5,196 nt of DNA from Lachnospiraceae bacterium. Its GTDB lineage: Bacteria > Bacillota > Clostridia > Lachnospirales > Lachnospiraceae. Below are positions 1 through 5,196 of this stretch, one piece after another. The DNA lies in assembly GCA_021202575.1 (NCBI GenBank), contig JAJQCU010000264.1:1-5196 (forward strand), in the 5' to 3' direction. Numbering within the stretch: the stretch's first letter is position 1; every line of letters starts with the position of its first letter. The translations under genes were made by a program, and so were the position numbers. The notes beneath the pieces were generated by a model. That model did no database searches. It was not told the origin of the DNA and saw only the letters and a program-made list of their open reading frames with translations.

Positions 1-785
1 ATGTGGGCGAGGATGTGGAGAATATCCTGCTGATGCTGATTCAGGCGGCGGATTACGATGTCGCCACGGCGGAGCACGGCATTGTCTACAGTGAGGAGAT
101 TGACAAGATTACCAAGAAGGGCGAGAATGTGTCCATCACCAGGGATGTGTCCGGCGAGGGCGTGCAGCAGGCGCTGCTGAAGCTGATCGAGGGCACGGAG
201 GCCAGTGTGCCTCCCCAGGGTGGGCGCAAGCATCCCCAGCAGGAGCTGATCCCCATCAATACCACCAATATCCTGTTTATCTGCGGCGGCGCGTTCTCAG
301 GACTGGAGCAGATTATCGCCTCCCGCCTGGACCGCTCGGCCATCGGCTTTAATCAGGACGTGACCCACAAGATCAACAGGGAAGCGGGAGAGCTGTTCGC
401 GGAGGTGACCACCCAGGATCTGATCAAATTCGGGCTGATTCCGGAGTTTATCGGCCGCGTTCCGGTGATGGTAAATCTGGAGGGGTTGGACAGAGACGCT
501 CTGGTCCGCATCCTGCAGGAGCCCAGGAACGCTCTGGTGAAGCAGTATCAGAAGCTGATGAAGTATGATGATGTGGCGCTGGAGTTTGAGCCGGACGCCA
601 TTGAGGCCATCGCGGACCAGGCGATGGAGAAAAAGACGGGAGCCAGAGGACTTCGCACCATTGTGGAGAATATTCTGATGGATACCATGTATGAGGTTCC
701 CAGCGACCCGACAATTGAAAAGTGCATTATTACAAAAGCGGCAGTGGAGAAAAAAGAGGCTCCGAAAATCATACACCGCAGATAA
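1..785 (+). CDS. clpX: ATP-dependent Clp protease ATP-binding subunit ClpX, C-terminal part (5' end outside the window)
   Basis: ClpX is the hexameric AAA+ unfoldase that feeds substrates into the ClpP peptidase in the cytoplasm. The window opens inside the codon for the pore-loop tyrosine (the Y of GYVG). The first complete codon is at 3, and 260 codons run to TAA at 783-785. The zinc-binding domain and Walker A lie upstream, out of view. Visible in order are VGEDVEN after the pore loop, a Walker B region (81-104), [17 protein letters not shown], the RKH loop in GGRKHPQQ, sensor 1 in LFICGG, the ClpP-docking IGF loop (342-350), the arginine finger in PEFIGR (456-458) and sensor 2 in GARGLR (645-647). 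The length after the pore loop matches E. coli ClpX closely. The IGF loop suggests it still partners ClpP. The oddity is that Walker B reads VYSEEIDKI where the family has VYIDEIDKI, so the Mg-coordinating Asp is Glu (93-95). The identity is very secure; full activity is less certain. Confidence 0.97.
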   Translation, partial: VGEDVENILLMLIQAADYDVATAEHGIVYSEEIDKITKKGENVSITRDVSGEGVQQALLKLIEGTEASVPPQGGRKHPQQELIPINTTNILFICGGAFSGLEQIIASRLDRSAIGFNQDVTHKINREAGELFAEVTTQDLIKFGLIPEFIGRVPVMVNLEGLDRDALVRILQEPRNALVKQYQKLMKYDDVALEFEPDAIEAIADQAMEKKTGARGLRTIVENILMDTMYEVPSDPTIEKCIITKAAVEKKEAPKIIHRR

Positions 786-793
786 ATGTGGAG

Positions 794-824
794 AGGCGCT
801 GCAGATGTGGCGCCTGCTTTTTTT
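794..824 (+). terminator. Intrinsic terminator between clpX and lon
   Basis: AGGCGC (794-799) and GCGCCT (810-815) form a perfect 6-bp stem. It can extend inward by T.G, G.T and C-G pairs to leave an AGAT loop. GC and then seven T (818-824) follow. It lies 8 bases after the clpX stop and ends 14 bases before the lon ATG. This is the classic hairpin-plus-U-tract form and should stop at least part of the transcription coming from clpX. Confidence 0.85.
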
Positions 825-838
825 ACAAAACGGATAAA

Positions 839-1468
839 ATGGCAAACGAAGAACAAAACGTGACAGAAACAGAAGAAGAACAAAATCAGGTCCGCCTTCC
901 CATGGTGGCTCTGCGCGGCATGGTCGTATTCCCGGATATCAATCTGCACTTTGACGTGACGCGGGAAAAGTCTGTCCAGGCCGTGGAGCGGGCCATGGAC
1001 TCGCAGCAGAGGGTGTTCGTGACCTGCCAGAAGTATGTCAGCACCGAGGATCCGGGCAGGGATGATGTGGAGACAGTCGGCACCATCGTGCGGATCCGCC
1101 AGATTTCCAGGCTGGCCGGGAAAACCCGTCGGGTGGTGGCTCTGGGGATGGAGAGGGCTGAGCTGGAAAGCGTAGATCAGGAGGATGGGTATCTGAGCGC
1201 TGTGGTGCGCCCCGCGCCGGAGGCGGATGAGGAGAGCCTGGAACGGCTGGATAAGGAAGCCCTGCGCCGCCAGCTGGAAATAGAGCTGGCGGAGTATCTG
1301 CAGTACTATCCCAACGCCGGAGGAGGCCTGGTAGAATTTCTGGAAAAAAATCAGAAGCTGGGAAGCTGCCTGGATTTCGCGGCGGCCACCCTGCCCCTTC
1401 CCGTGCAAAAAAAGCAGCAGGTCTTAAACGGCATTGACCTGATGGAGCGGTATGACACGGTCTGTTAG
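839..1468 (+). CDS. Lon N-terminal (substrate-recognition, LAN) domain fragment, 209 residues
   Basis: This is the part of lon before the amber codon. It starts with an acidic, Gln/Glu-rich lead (residues 1-17). The PUA-like Lon N-terminal domain follows: LPMVALRGMVVFPDINLHFD, then REKS, GTIVRIRQISRLAG, and the helical part ending LPLPVQKKQQVLNGIDLMERYD. In intact Lon this domain binds substrates and helps hexamer packing. It has no catalytic residue. The fragment ends at TAG (1466-1468) just as the long connecting helix begins, so it keeps nearly the whole globular domain. Family knowledge says stand-alone proteins made only of this domain exist, so a stable product is conceivable, but nothing here shows that it is made on purpose. 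Confidence 0.75.
   Translation: MANEEQNVTETEEEQNQVRLPMVALRGMVVFPDINLHFDVTREKSVQAVERAMDSQQRVFVTCQKYVSTEDPGRDDVETVGTIVRIRQISRLAGKTRRVVALGMERAELESVDQEDGYLSAVVRPAPEADEESLERLDKEALRRQLEIELAEYLQYYPNAGGGLVEFLEKNQKLGSCLDFAAATLPLPVQKKQQVLNGIDLMERYDTVC
1466..1468 (+). other. In-frame TAG (amber) codon at lon codon 210
   Basis: The codons read TGT TAG ATC CTG GCG. The reading frame is unchanged before and after. The position aligns with a variable residue of the helix between the Lon N domain and its coiled coil. CAG, GAG or AAG could each give TAG by one base change. The complete genes here end in TAA (clpX), TGA (lon) and TGA (engB), so no bona fide gene end in the window uses TAG; three stops are too few to argue for recoding. 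Confidence 0.95.
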
Positions 1469-1504
1469 ATCCTGGCGGACGAGGCCTACATCGGCAAAGT
1501 CCGC

Positions 1505-1510
1505 GAGGAG
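1505..1510 (+). promoter_or_regulatory. Possible Shine-Dalgarno site for internal restart after the lon amber codon
   Basis: GAGGAG lies 12 bases before an in-frame GTG (1523, codon 229). A second candidate is AAGGA (1550-1554), 4 bases before an in-frame ATG (1559, codon 241). Both are within 100 bases of the stop. The purines are also explained by Glu and Lys codons of the helix, so they may be accidental. Confidence 0.3.
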
Positions 1511-1522
1511 CTGAACGCGAAG

Positions 1523-3202
1523 GTGAAGGAGCGGGTGGATAAGCAGCAGAAGGAATATATGCTCAGGGAACAGCTTCGCGCCATCCGGGAGGAGCTGGGA
1601 GAGGACCCGGCCGGTTCGGACGCGGATCAGTTTGAGGCCGGGGTAGAACAGCTCCAGGCCTCCGACGAGGTGAAGGAAAAGATTTACAAGGAAATCAAAC
1701 GCCTGCGTAGTGTGGCCGGCAACAGCTCCGAGGCCAGCGTGGAGCGCAACTATATTGAAATGCTCCTGGAGATGCCCTGGGATAAGATGAGCGAGGACTG
1801 TCTGGACATCGGCAGGGCGGAGGAGATTCTGGAGAGGGACCACTACGGCCTGGAGAAGGTGAAGGAGCGCATCCTGGAATTTCTGGCGGTGCGGGCCTAC
1901 CACCCGGAAAGCCACAGCTCGATTCTGTGTCTGGTGGGGCCTCCCGGCACCGGCAAGACCTCCATCGCCCGTTCCGTGGCGGAGGCTCTGCAGAAGGAAT
2001 ATGTGCGCATCAGTCTGGGCGGAATCCGGGATGAGGCGGAGATCCGGGGACACAGGAAGACCTATATCGGCGCCATGCCGGGCCGGATTGCCACAGCTAT
2101 CCGCCAGGCGGGAGTGAAGAACCCGGTGCTTCTTTTGGATGAGATAGACAAGGTCAGCCGGGATTATAGGGGGGACGCCTACTCCGCCCTGCTGGAGGTG
2201 CTGGACAGCGAGCAGAACCGGCAGTTTCGGGATCATTATCTGGAGCTTCCCATCGACTTGAGCGAGGTGCTGTTCATTGCTACGGCCAACGATACCTCCA
2301 ATATCCCCAGCCCGCTGCTGGACAGGATGGACGTGATTCAGATCACCGGCTACACGGCCAATGAGAAATTTCACATTGCCAGGGAGCACCTGGCGCCCAA
2401 GCAGGCCCGCGACCATGGTATGGAGGACGGCGGAGTGGAGATCACTGACGACGCCATCCGCAAGTTGATTGCCTCCTATACGAGGGAGGTGGGCGTCCGA
2501 AATCTGGAGCGCTGTCTGGCCGATCTGTACCGCAAGTCCGCCAGAAAATTTGTCAGCGGCACGGCGCAGCCGGGCAGTCTGCGCATTGATGTTCCGGATC
2601 TGACGGAATATCTGGGTAAGGAAAAGTATGACCAGGAGCATGTGGGCCAGAAGCCTGAAATCGGAATCGTCCGGGGGCTGGCCTGGACCAGCGTGGGCGG
2701 CGTCACCCTGGAGATTCAGGTCAACACCATGCCGGGAAAGGGAGAGCTGAGACTGACCGGGCAGATGGGCGATGTCATGCAGGAATCCGCGCAGATCGCC
2801 TACAGCTATGTGAGGAGCATCGCGGCGGAGTATGGGGTGGCGGAGGATTATTTTGAAAAGCATAATTTTCATATCCATATTCCGGAGGGGGCGGTGCCCA
2901 AGGACGGCCCCAGCGCCGGCATCACCATGGCCTCCGCCATGGCCAGCGCCGTTGCCGGTATACCGGCGGATCACCTGACCGCCATGACCGGCGAGATCAA
3001 CTTGCGGGGCAGAGTGCTGCCTATCGGCGGCTTAAAGGAAAAGATGCTGGCGGCCAACATGGCGGGCATGAAGAAGGTGCTGATTCCCCTGGAAAATAAA
3101 AAGGATCTGGAGGAGATGAATGAGGAGATCATCGGGGACATGAAAATTGTCCCGGTGTCTGACATGAAGGAAGTGCTGGCGGAGGTGCTGGCGCGGGATT
3201 GA
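1523..3202 (+). CDS. Lon coiled-coil, AAA+ ATPase and Ser-Lys protease part downstream of the amber codon, 559 residues from GTG
   Basis: Numbering follows full-length lon. The fragment starts within the coiled coil (VKERVDKQQKEYMLREQLRA). The AAA+ module follows: Walker A GPPGTGKT (residues 367-374, 1937-1960), Walker B LLLDEID with D434 and E435, sensor 1 N484, arginine finger R496 in LLDRM, and sensor 2 R554 in GVRNLER. The protease domain begins near GIVRGLAWTSVGG. Its catalytic Ser is S692 in PKDGPSAG (2912-2914) and its Lys is K735 in GGLKEK (3041-3043), the same 43-residue spacing as in E. coli Lon. Every catalytic residue I looked for is present, which argues that the amber mutation is recent or that this half is still used. 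The start codon is uncertain: GTG 1523 or ATG 1559. Without the N domain the hexamer and its substrate choice would probably be impaired. The stop is TGA at 3200-3202. Confidence 0.85.
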   Translation: MKERVDKQQKEYMLREQLRAIREELGEDPAGSDADQFEAGVEQLQASDEVKEKIYKEIKRLRSVAGNSSEASVERNYIEMLLEMPWDKMSEDCLDIGRAEEILERDHYGLEKVKERILEFLAVRAYHPESHSSILCLVGPPGTGKTSIARSVAEALQKEYVRISLGGIRDEAEIRGHRKTYIGAMPGRIATAIRQAGVKNPVLLLDEIDKVSRDYRGDAYSALLEVLDSEQNRQFRDHYLELPIDLSEVLFIATANDTSNIPSPLLDRMDVIQITGYTANEKFHIAREHLAPKQARDHGMEDGGVEITDDAIRKLIASYTREVGVRNLERCLADLYRKSARKFVSGTAQPGSLRIDVPDLTEYLGKEKYDQEHVGQKPEIGIVRGLAWTSVGGVTLEIQVNTMPGKGELRLTGQMGDVMQESAQIAYSYVRSIAAEYGVAEDYFEKHNFHIHIPEGAVPKDGPSAGITMASAMASAVAGIPADHLTAMTGEINLRGRVLPIGGLKEKMLAANMAGMKKVLIPLENKKDLEEMNEEIIGDMKIVPVSDMKEVLAEVLARD

Positions 3203-3267
3203 AAGGAAAAGGATTGCTGTCAGGGTCGGTCAGACCGCGGCGGAAGCGGCCGGTTCCGGGCTCGAGA
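3200..3267 (+). repeat. Tandem intergenic repeat, unit 1 (68 bases, includes the lon stop codon)
   Basis: This unit starts at the lon TGA. Aligned with unit 2 it matches at 58 of 68 positions, and unit 2 has 4 extra bases near its start. The core ACCGCGGCGGAAGCGGCC (3234-3251) is identical in both units, exactly 72 bases apart. A GGTC...GGCC pairing around the core could form a GC-rich hairpin. No T-tract follows, so I do not call it a terminator. Confidence 0.9.
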
Positions 3268-3339
3268 TGAAATGGGAAAAGGACATTGCTGCCAGGGGCG
3301 GCCAAACCGCGGCGGAAGCGGCCAGTCCCGGGTGCGCAA
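3268..3339 (+). repeat. Tandem intergenic repeat, unit 2 (72 bases)
   Basis: This is the second copy of the lon-engB spacer repeat, with the invariant 18-base core at 3306-3323. It is followed by TGAAAGGAAAA (3340-3350), an exact copy of the 11 bases that open unit 1 (3200-3210). The pair of units is thus bracketed by an 11-base direct repeat, and the second bracket carries the engB ribosome site. The origin is not known to me; it could be a member of an interspersed repeat family or a local duplication. Confidence 0.9.
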
Positions 3340-3342
3340 TGA

Positions 3343-3347
3343 AAGGA
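3343..3347 (+). promoter_or_regulatory. engB ribosome binding site, within the partial third repeat
   Basis: AAGGA lies 7 bases before the engB ATG at 3355, a good spacing. It belongs to the TGAAAGGAAAA sequence that also occurs at the lon stop, so the repeat boundary supplies the translation signal of engB. Confidence 0.75.
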
Positions 3348-3354
3348 AAATAAG

Positions 3355-4053
3355 ATGATTATCAAGGATGTACAGCTGGAAACGGTATGTGGTGTCACCA
3401 GTACCTTCCCTGACAATCAGTATATGGAGATCGCTTTCGCGGGAAAGAGCAATGTGGCAAAGTCCCGCCTGATAAACGGCCTTTTAAACCGGAAAAACCT
3501 GGCCCGCACCAGCGCTCAGCCGGGGAAAACCCGGCCGGTGAATATTTATCATGTGAAATGCTATCATGAGGGGGCTGCCGGGGAGATCGGAGCGGTTGTG
3601 GACAGCATTGAAGAGAAATCACTCCCGGAGCGGGAGAAAAAGCAATCGCCGGAGAAGATTCCGGGAGAGCTGTATTTTGTGGATTTGCCGGGCTACGGCT
3701 ACGCCAGCGCGAGGGAAGAGATCCGGGCGCAGTGGGGGAAGATGATTGAAAAATATCTGCACACCTCCCGGATGCTGGCCTCGGTTTTTCTGCTGGTGGA
3801 TATCCGGCATGAGCCCTCCGCCAACGACCGGCTGATGTATTCTTGGATCTGTGATCAGGGCTTTTCACCAGTGATCATCGCCACCAAGGCGGACAAAATC
3901 AAACGCAGCCAGTCAGAGAAGCAAAAGAAGCTTCTGCGGACCGGCCTGGAGCTGAAAAAGGGAACGGAGATTTTTCCCTATTCCGCCCTAACAAAAGAGG
4001 GCAGAGATGAAATTTACGCGTATATAGACCGGCTGGCGCTGAAAGGAGTTTGA
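3355..4053 (+). CDS. engB: Ribosome-biogenesis GTP-binding protein EngB (YihA/YsxC), with insertion and altered P-loop
   Basis: EngB is a small TRAFAC-class GTPase needed for maturation of the large ribosomal subunit. The product is 232 residues, against roughly 195-200 usually. G1 is at residues 30-37 (GKSNVAKS); the RKNLARTSAQPGKT region holds switch I/G2 (47-59); G3 DLPGYGYA is at 110-117; LLVDIRHEP is at 146-154; G4 TKAD is at 177-180; G5 YSAL is near 209-212. These motifs identify the family firmly. There are two oddities. The G1 glycine before the Lys is Ala (A35, GCA at 3457-3459), with Arg instead of Ser at 38. A charged insert of about 36 residues (68-103) sits between NIYHV and the strand leading to G3. 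The ATG at 3355 is preceded by AAGGA 7 bases upstream and gives the usual N-terminus. It lies downstream of lon and is directly coupled to the next gene. GTP binding is open to doubt because of A35. Confidence 0.93.
   Translation: MIIKDVQLETVCGVTSTFPDNQYMEIAFAGKSNVAKSRLINGLLNRKNLARTSAQPGKTRPVNIYHVKCYHEGAAGEIGAVVDSIEEKSLPEREKKQSPEKIPGELYFVDLPGYGYASAREEIRAQWGKMIEKYLHTSRMLASVFLLVDIRHEPSANDRLMYSWICDQGFSPVIIATKADKIKRSQSEKQKKLLRTGLELKKGTEIFPYSALTKEGRDEIYAYIDRLALKGV
3556..3663 (+). other. Lineage-specific insertion inside EngB (residues about 68-103)
   Basis: The family normally passes from the switch I strand (here NIYHV) to the G3 strand (here ELYFVDLPG) with only a couple of residues between. 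Here about 36 residues intervene, keeping frame. The second half is rich in Glu, Lys, Ser and Pro (for example EEKSLPEREKKQSPEK) and looks disordered. Exact ends are uncertain by a few residues. Confidence 0.75.
4042..4048 (+). promoter_or_regulatory. Ribosome binding site of the YtvI-like gene, inside the end of engB
   Basis: AAAGGAG sits in the last codons of engB, 5 bases before the GTG at 4054. It is the strongest Shine-Dalgarno match in the window. It decides the GTG start and points to translational coupling across the TGAGTG junction. Confidence 0.85.
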
Positions 4054-5196
4054 GTGAACGACAGGAAACACACGAATCTGAAAATCGCTCTGAATTTAAT
4101 CTTTCCTCTGGCGGTTCTGCTGCTGGCGCTCTGGCTGATTCCGCGGATCCTCGTGTTTTTCATGCCCTTTGTGGTGGCGGGGATTATTGCTTGGATTGTG
4201 ACCCCGGTAGTCAATCTCGTGGAAAAGCACCTGCGGTTGAAGTGGAAGGTGAGCATGGTTGTGGTGATTGCCCTGGTCATCGGGCTGGTGGTGCTGGTTT
4301 TGTACGGCCTGTGCAGCCTGCTGGTCAGTATGATTGGCCGCTTCTTGTATGATCTGCCGGAGCTGTGGAACGGCCTTCTTGAGGATTCCAGCGGCCTGGA
4401 TGATATATTGCAGAAGCTTTTATTCTTCCTGCCTGAGGAGCAGGTCTCCTCTATTCTGAATTTCCTGTCCAACAGCTCAGATACAGTGGGGAACGCACTG
4501 AACAGCCTGAGCAGCTTCCTTTTGGACAGGGCGGCCGGGATTGCGGCTTCCGCGGCCGGTCAGCTGGGCAATGTGTTCATCAGCGTTATCATGTGCCTGA
4601 TCGCTGTCTTTTTCTTTGTGCTTGACAGGGATTCGCTGGCAAGGGTTCTTAACAGGCTCCCGGAGAACCTGAGACACAATGTGGAGGTGGTCAGGAACAG
4701 CATTTCCCATTCTGTCGGAGGATATTTCCGGGCGCAGATCCGGATTGAGGTCTGGATTTATCTGCTCCTGACGGTCTGCCTGGGGCGTCTGAGAGTCAGG
4801 TATTTTCCTCTGGCGGCGCTGGGAATCGCCGTTTTGGACATGCTGCCGGTGTTTGGTACCACCATCGTTCTGGCACCCTGGGCGCTCATCTGCCTGCTCA
4901 ACGGCCAGATAGTGAAGGCGCTGGGCCTGATCGCGCTGATAGGGGGAGCCCAGCTGGTGCGGCAGATGATTCAGCCCAAATATGTGGGAGAATCTCTGGG
5001 GATGCCTCCCATTCCCACACTGTTTTTGCTGTATGCCGGATATCGACTGGGGGGAGTGACCGGCATGATCGTGGCGGTGCCGCTGGGGATTCTGGCGGTG
5101 GCGTTATATAAGGAAGGGCTTTTGAAGGGAATAGAGGATTCTCTTGCCCTGCTGGCGGGGCGTTTTCGGGCTTTCCGGCAGTATGACGAGGAGGAG
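4054..5196 (+). CDS. AI-2E family / YtvI-like integral membrane protein (no stop within the window)
   Basis: The frame gives 381 codons without a stop from the GTG, which directly abuts the engB TGA. Family length is about 350-390, so it is almost complete. Hydrophobic segments lie at roughly residues 11-29, 32-53 and 66-92. An extracytoplasmic helical region follows (about 95-165), then segments near 170-190, 233-260, 270-300 and 320-352. Family hallmarks are a D-x-LPVFGT motif (262-269), PWAL (275-278), and QPKYVGESLG (307-316) leading into LFLLYAGYRLGGVTGMIVAVPLGI-type glycine-rich helices. The tail is charged (QYDEEE). The family includes the E. coli exporter TqsA and the B. subtilis sporulation protein YtvI; the LPVFGT...PWA pattern looks closer to YtvI. 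The substrate is not known from sequence. Some unexpected charges (R230, E232, R245, R247, R249) sit around a segment that is usually membrane-embedded, although its length is normal. Confidence 0.88.
   Translation, partial: MNDRKHTNLKIALNLIFPLAVLLLALWLIPRILVFFMPFVVAGIIAWIVTPVVNLVEKHLRLKWKVSMVVVIALVIGLVVLVLYGLCSLLVSMIGRFLYDLPELWNGLLEDSSGLDDILQKLLFFLPEEQVSSILNFLSNSSDTVGNALNSLSSFLLDRAAGIAASAAGQLGNVFISVIMCLIAVFFFVLDRDSLARVLNRLPENLRHNVEVVRNSISHSVGGYFRAQIRIEVWIYLLLTVCLGRLRVRYFPLAALGIAVLDMLPVFGTTIVLAPWALICLLNGQIVKALGLIALIGGAQLVRQMIQPKYVGESLGMPPIPTLFLLYAGYRLGGVTGMIVAVPLGILAVALYKEGLLKGIEDSLALLAGRFRAFRQYDEEE

Larger units (their letters stand above)
839..3202 (+). pseudogene. lon: lon, ATP-dependent protease La, full-length reading frame interrupted by an in-frame TAG at codon 210
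   Basis: Lon is a homohexameric cytoplasmic protease that degrades misfolded and regulatory proteins, with the ATPase and the Ser-Lys protease on one chain. Read through the stop, this frame has 787 codons, a normal length for bacterial LonA. Homology continues on both sides of the stop in the same frame and without a gap: RYDTVC, then TAG, then ILADEAYIGKV, which lines up residue for residue with the E. coli Lon linker helix. The lesion is therefore a single codon, not a frameshift or deletion. All downstream motifs are intact. The ATG at 839 is chosen because it gives the normal short lead-in to the LPMVALRGMVVFP motif. Its ribosome site is poor (GGA at 832-834, 4 bases away). I label it a pseudogene because the single-chain product cannot be made without suppression. 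A split or restarted protein, a strain-specific mutation or a sequencing error are all possible. Confidence 0.9.

Noticed and set aside
16..690. Near-identical GTGGAGAATAT words at 16 and 663.
   Set aside because: Both encode VENIL in different clpX helices; codon preference explains the match.
708..745. Possible lon promoter in the clpX end (TTGAAA and AT-rich bases).
   Set aside because: I found no pair of -35 and -10 hexamers with good match and spacing.
548..1408. A 286-codon - strand frame across the clpX end and lon start.
   Set aside because: It overlaps two conserved genes and the terminator and has no recognisable domain. It is a shadow of GC-rich coding.
1466..1468. TAG as a pyrrolysine codon in lon.
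   Set aside because: Pyrrolysine is known in methylamine methyltransferases and a few others, not at a variable linker helix position of Lon. No pyl genes are visible.
1424..2974. A 516-codon open frame on the - strand across lon.
   Set aside because: It lies wholly opposite the well-conserved lon frame. Its His/Leu/Gln-rich translation shows no family motif. GC-rich genes commonly leave the antisense frame open.
3133..3154. A hairpin near the lon end (CGGGGACA with TGTCCCG).
   Set aside because: It has a bulge, no T-tract, and lies within conserved codons; probably chance.
3200..3350. A CRISPR-like array.
   Set aside because: The two units are back to back without distinct spacers, the match covers the whole unit, and no cas gene is near.
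4050..4352. A 100-codon + strand frame starting TTG near the engB end.
   Set aside because: It is out of frame with the membrane protein, whose motifs and ribosome site clearly own this stretch.

Overview
The window reads as a stretch of a GC-rich Firmicute chromosome, most likely class Clostridia and family Lachnospiraceae. The protein sequences resemble that group and the order clpX - lon - engB - membrane protein is a housekeeping order seen in Firmicutes. I judged this by eye, without a database search. All real genes are on the + strand. I see no RNA gene, transposase, CRISPR array or origin.

Layout. Positions 1-785 hold the C-terminal two thirds of clpX, the unfoldase of the ClpXP protease. 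A 53-base gap follows, containing a convincing intrinsic terminator (794-824). Positions 839-3202 hold lon, the ATP-dependent protease La, at normal full length (787 codons) but cut by an in-frame TAG at codon 210 (1466-1468). Downstream of the stop, usable restart sites precede an intact AAA+/protease half. Positions 3203-3354 hold two copies of a roughly 70-base GC-rich tandem repeat, whose first copy includes the lon stop codon. Positions 3355-4053 hold engB (yihA/ysxC), the ribosome-biogenesis GTPase. Positions 4054-5196 hold an AI-2E/YtvI-type membrane protein that starts directly after the engB stop and is still open at the window end.

How the genes fit together. ClpX and Lon are the two classic cytoplasmic AAA+ quality-control machines. 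EngB assembles the large ribosomal subunit. The membrane protein is co-transcribed with engB, judging from their contact, but its role is not clear.

What stands out. Three of the four conserved genes depart from their families at positions that are normally invariant. ClpX has a Walker B Asp-to-Glu change (plus Ile-to-Ser beside it). Lon has a nonsense codon exactly between its substrate-binding domain and its motor/protease part. EngB has a P-loop Gly-to-Ala change plus an extra charged segment of about 36 residues. These could be real decay or divergence in one lineage, or sequence errors; read-level data and relatives would decide. I do not see a new defence or mobile system. The most original structural signal is the lon-engB tandem repeat, which looks inserted into a formerly compact lon/engB junction.
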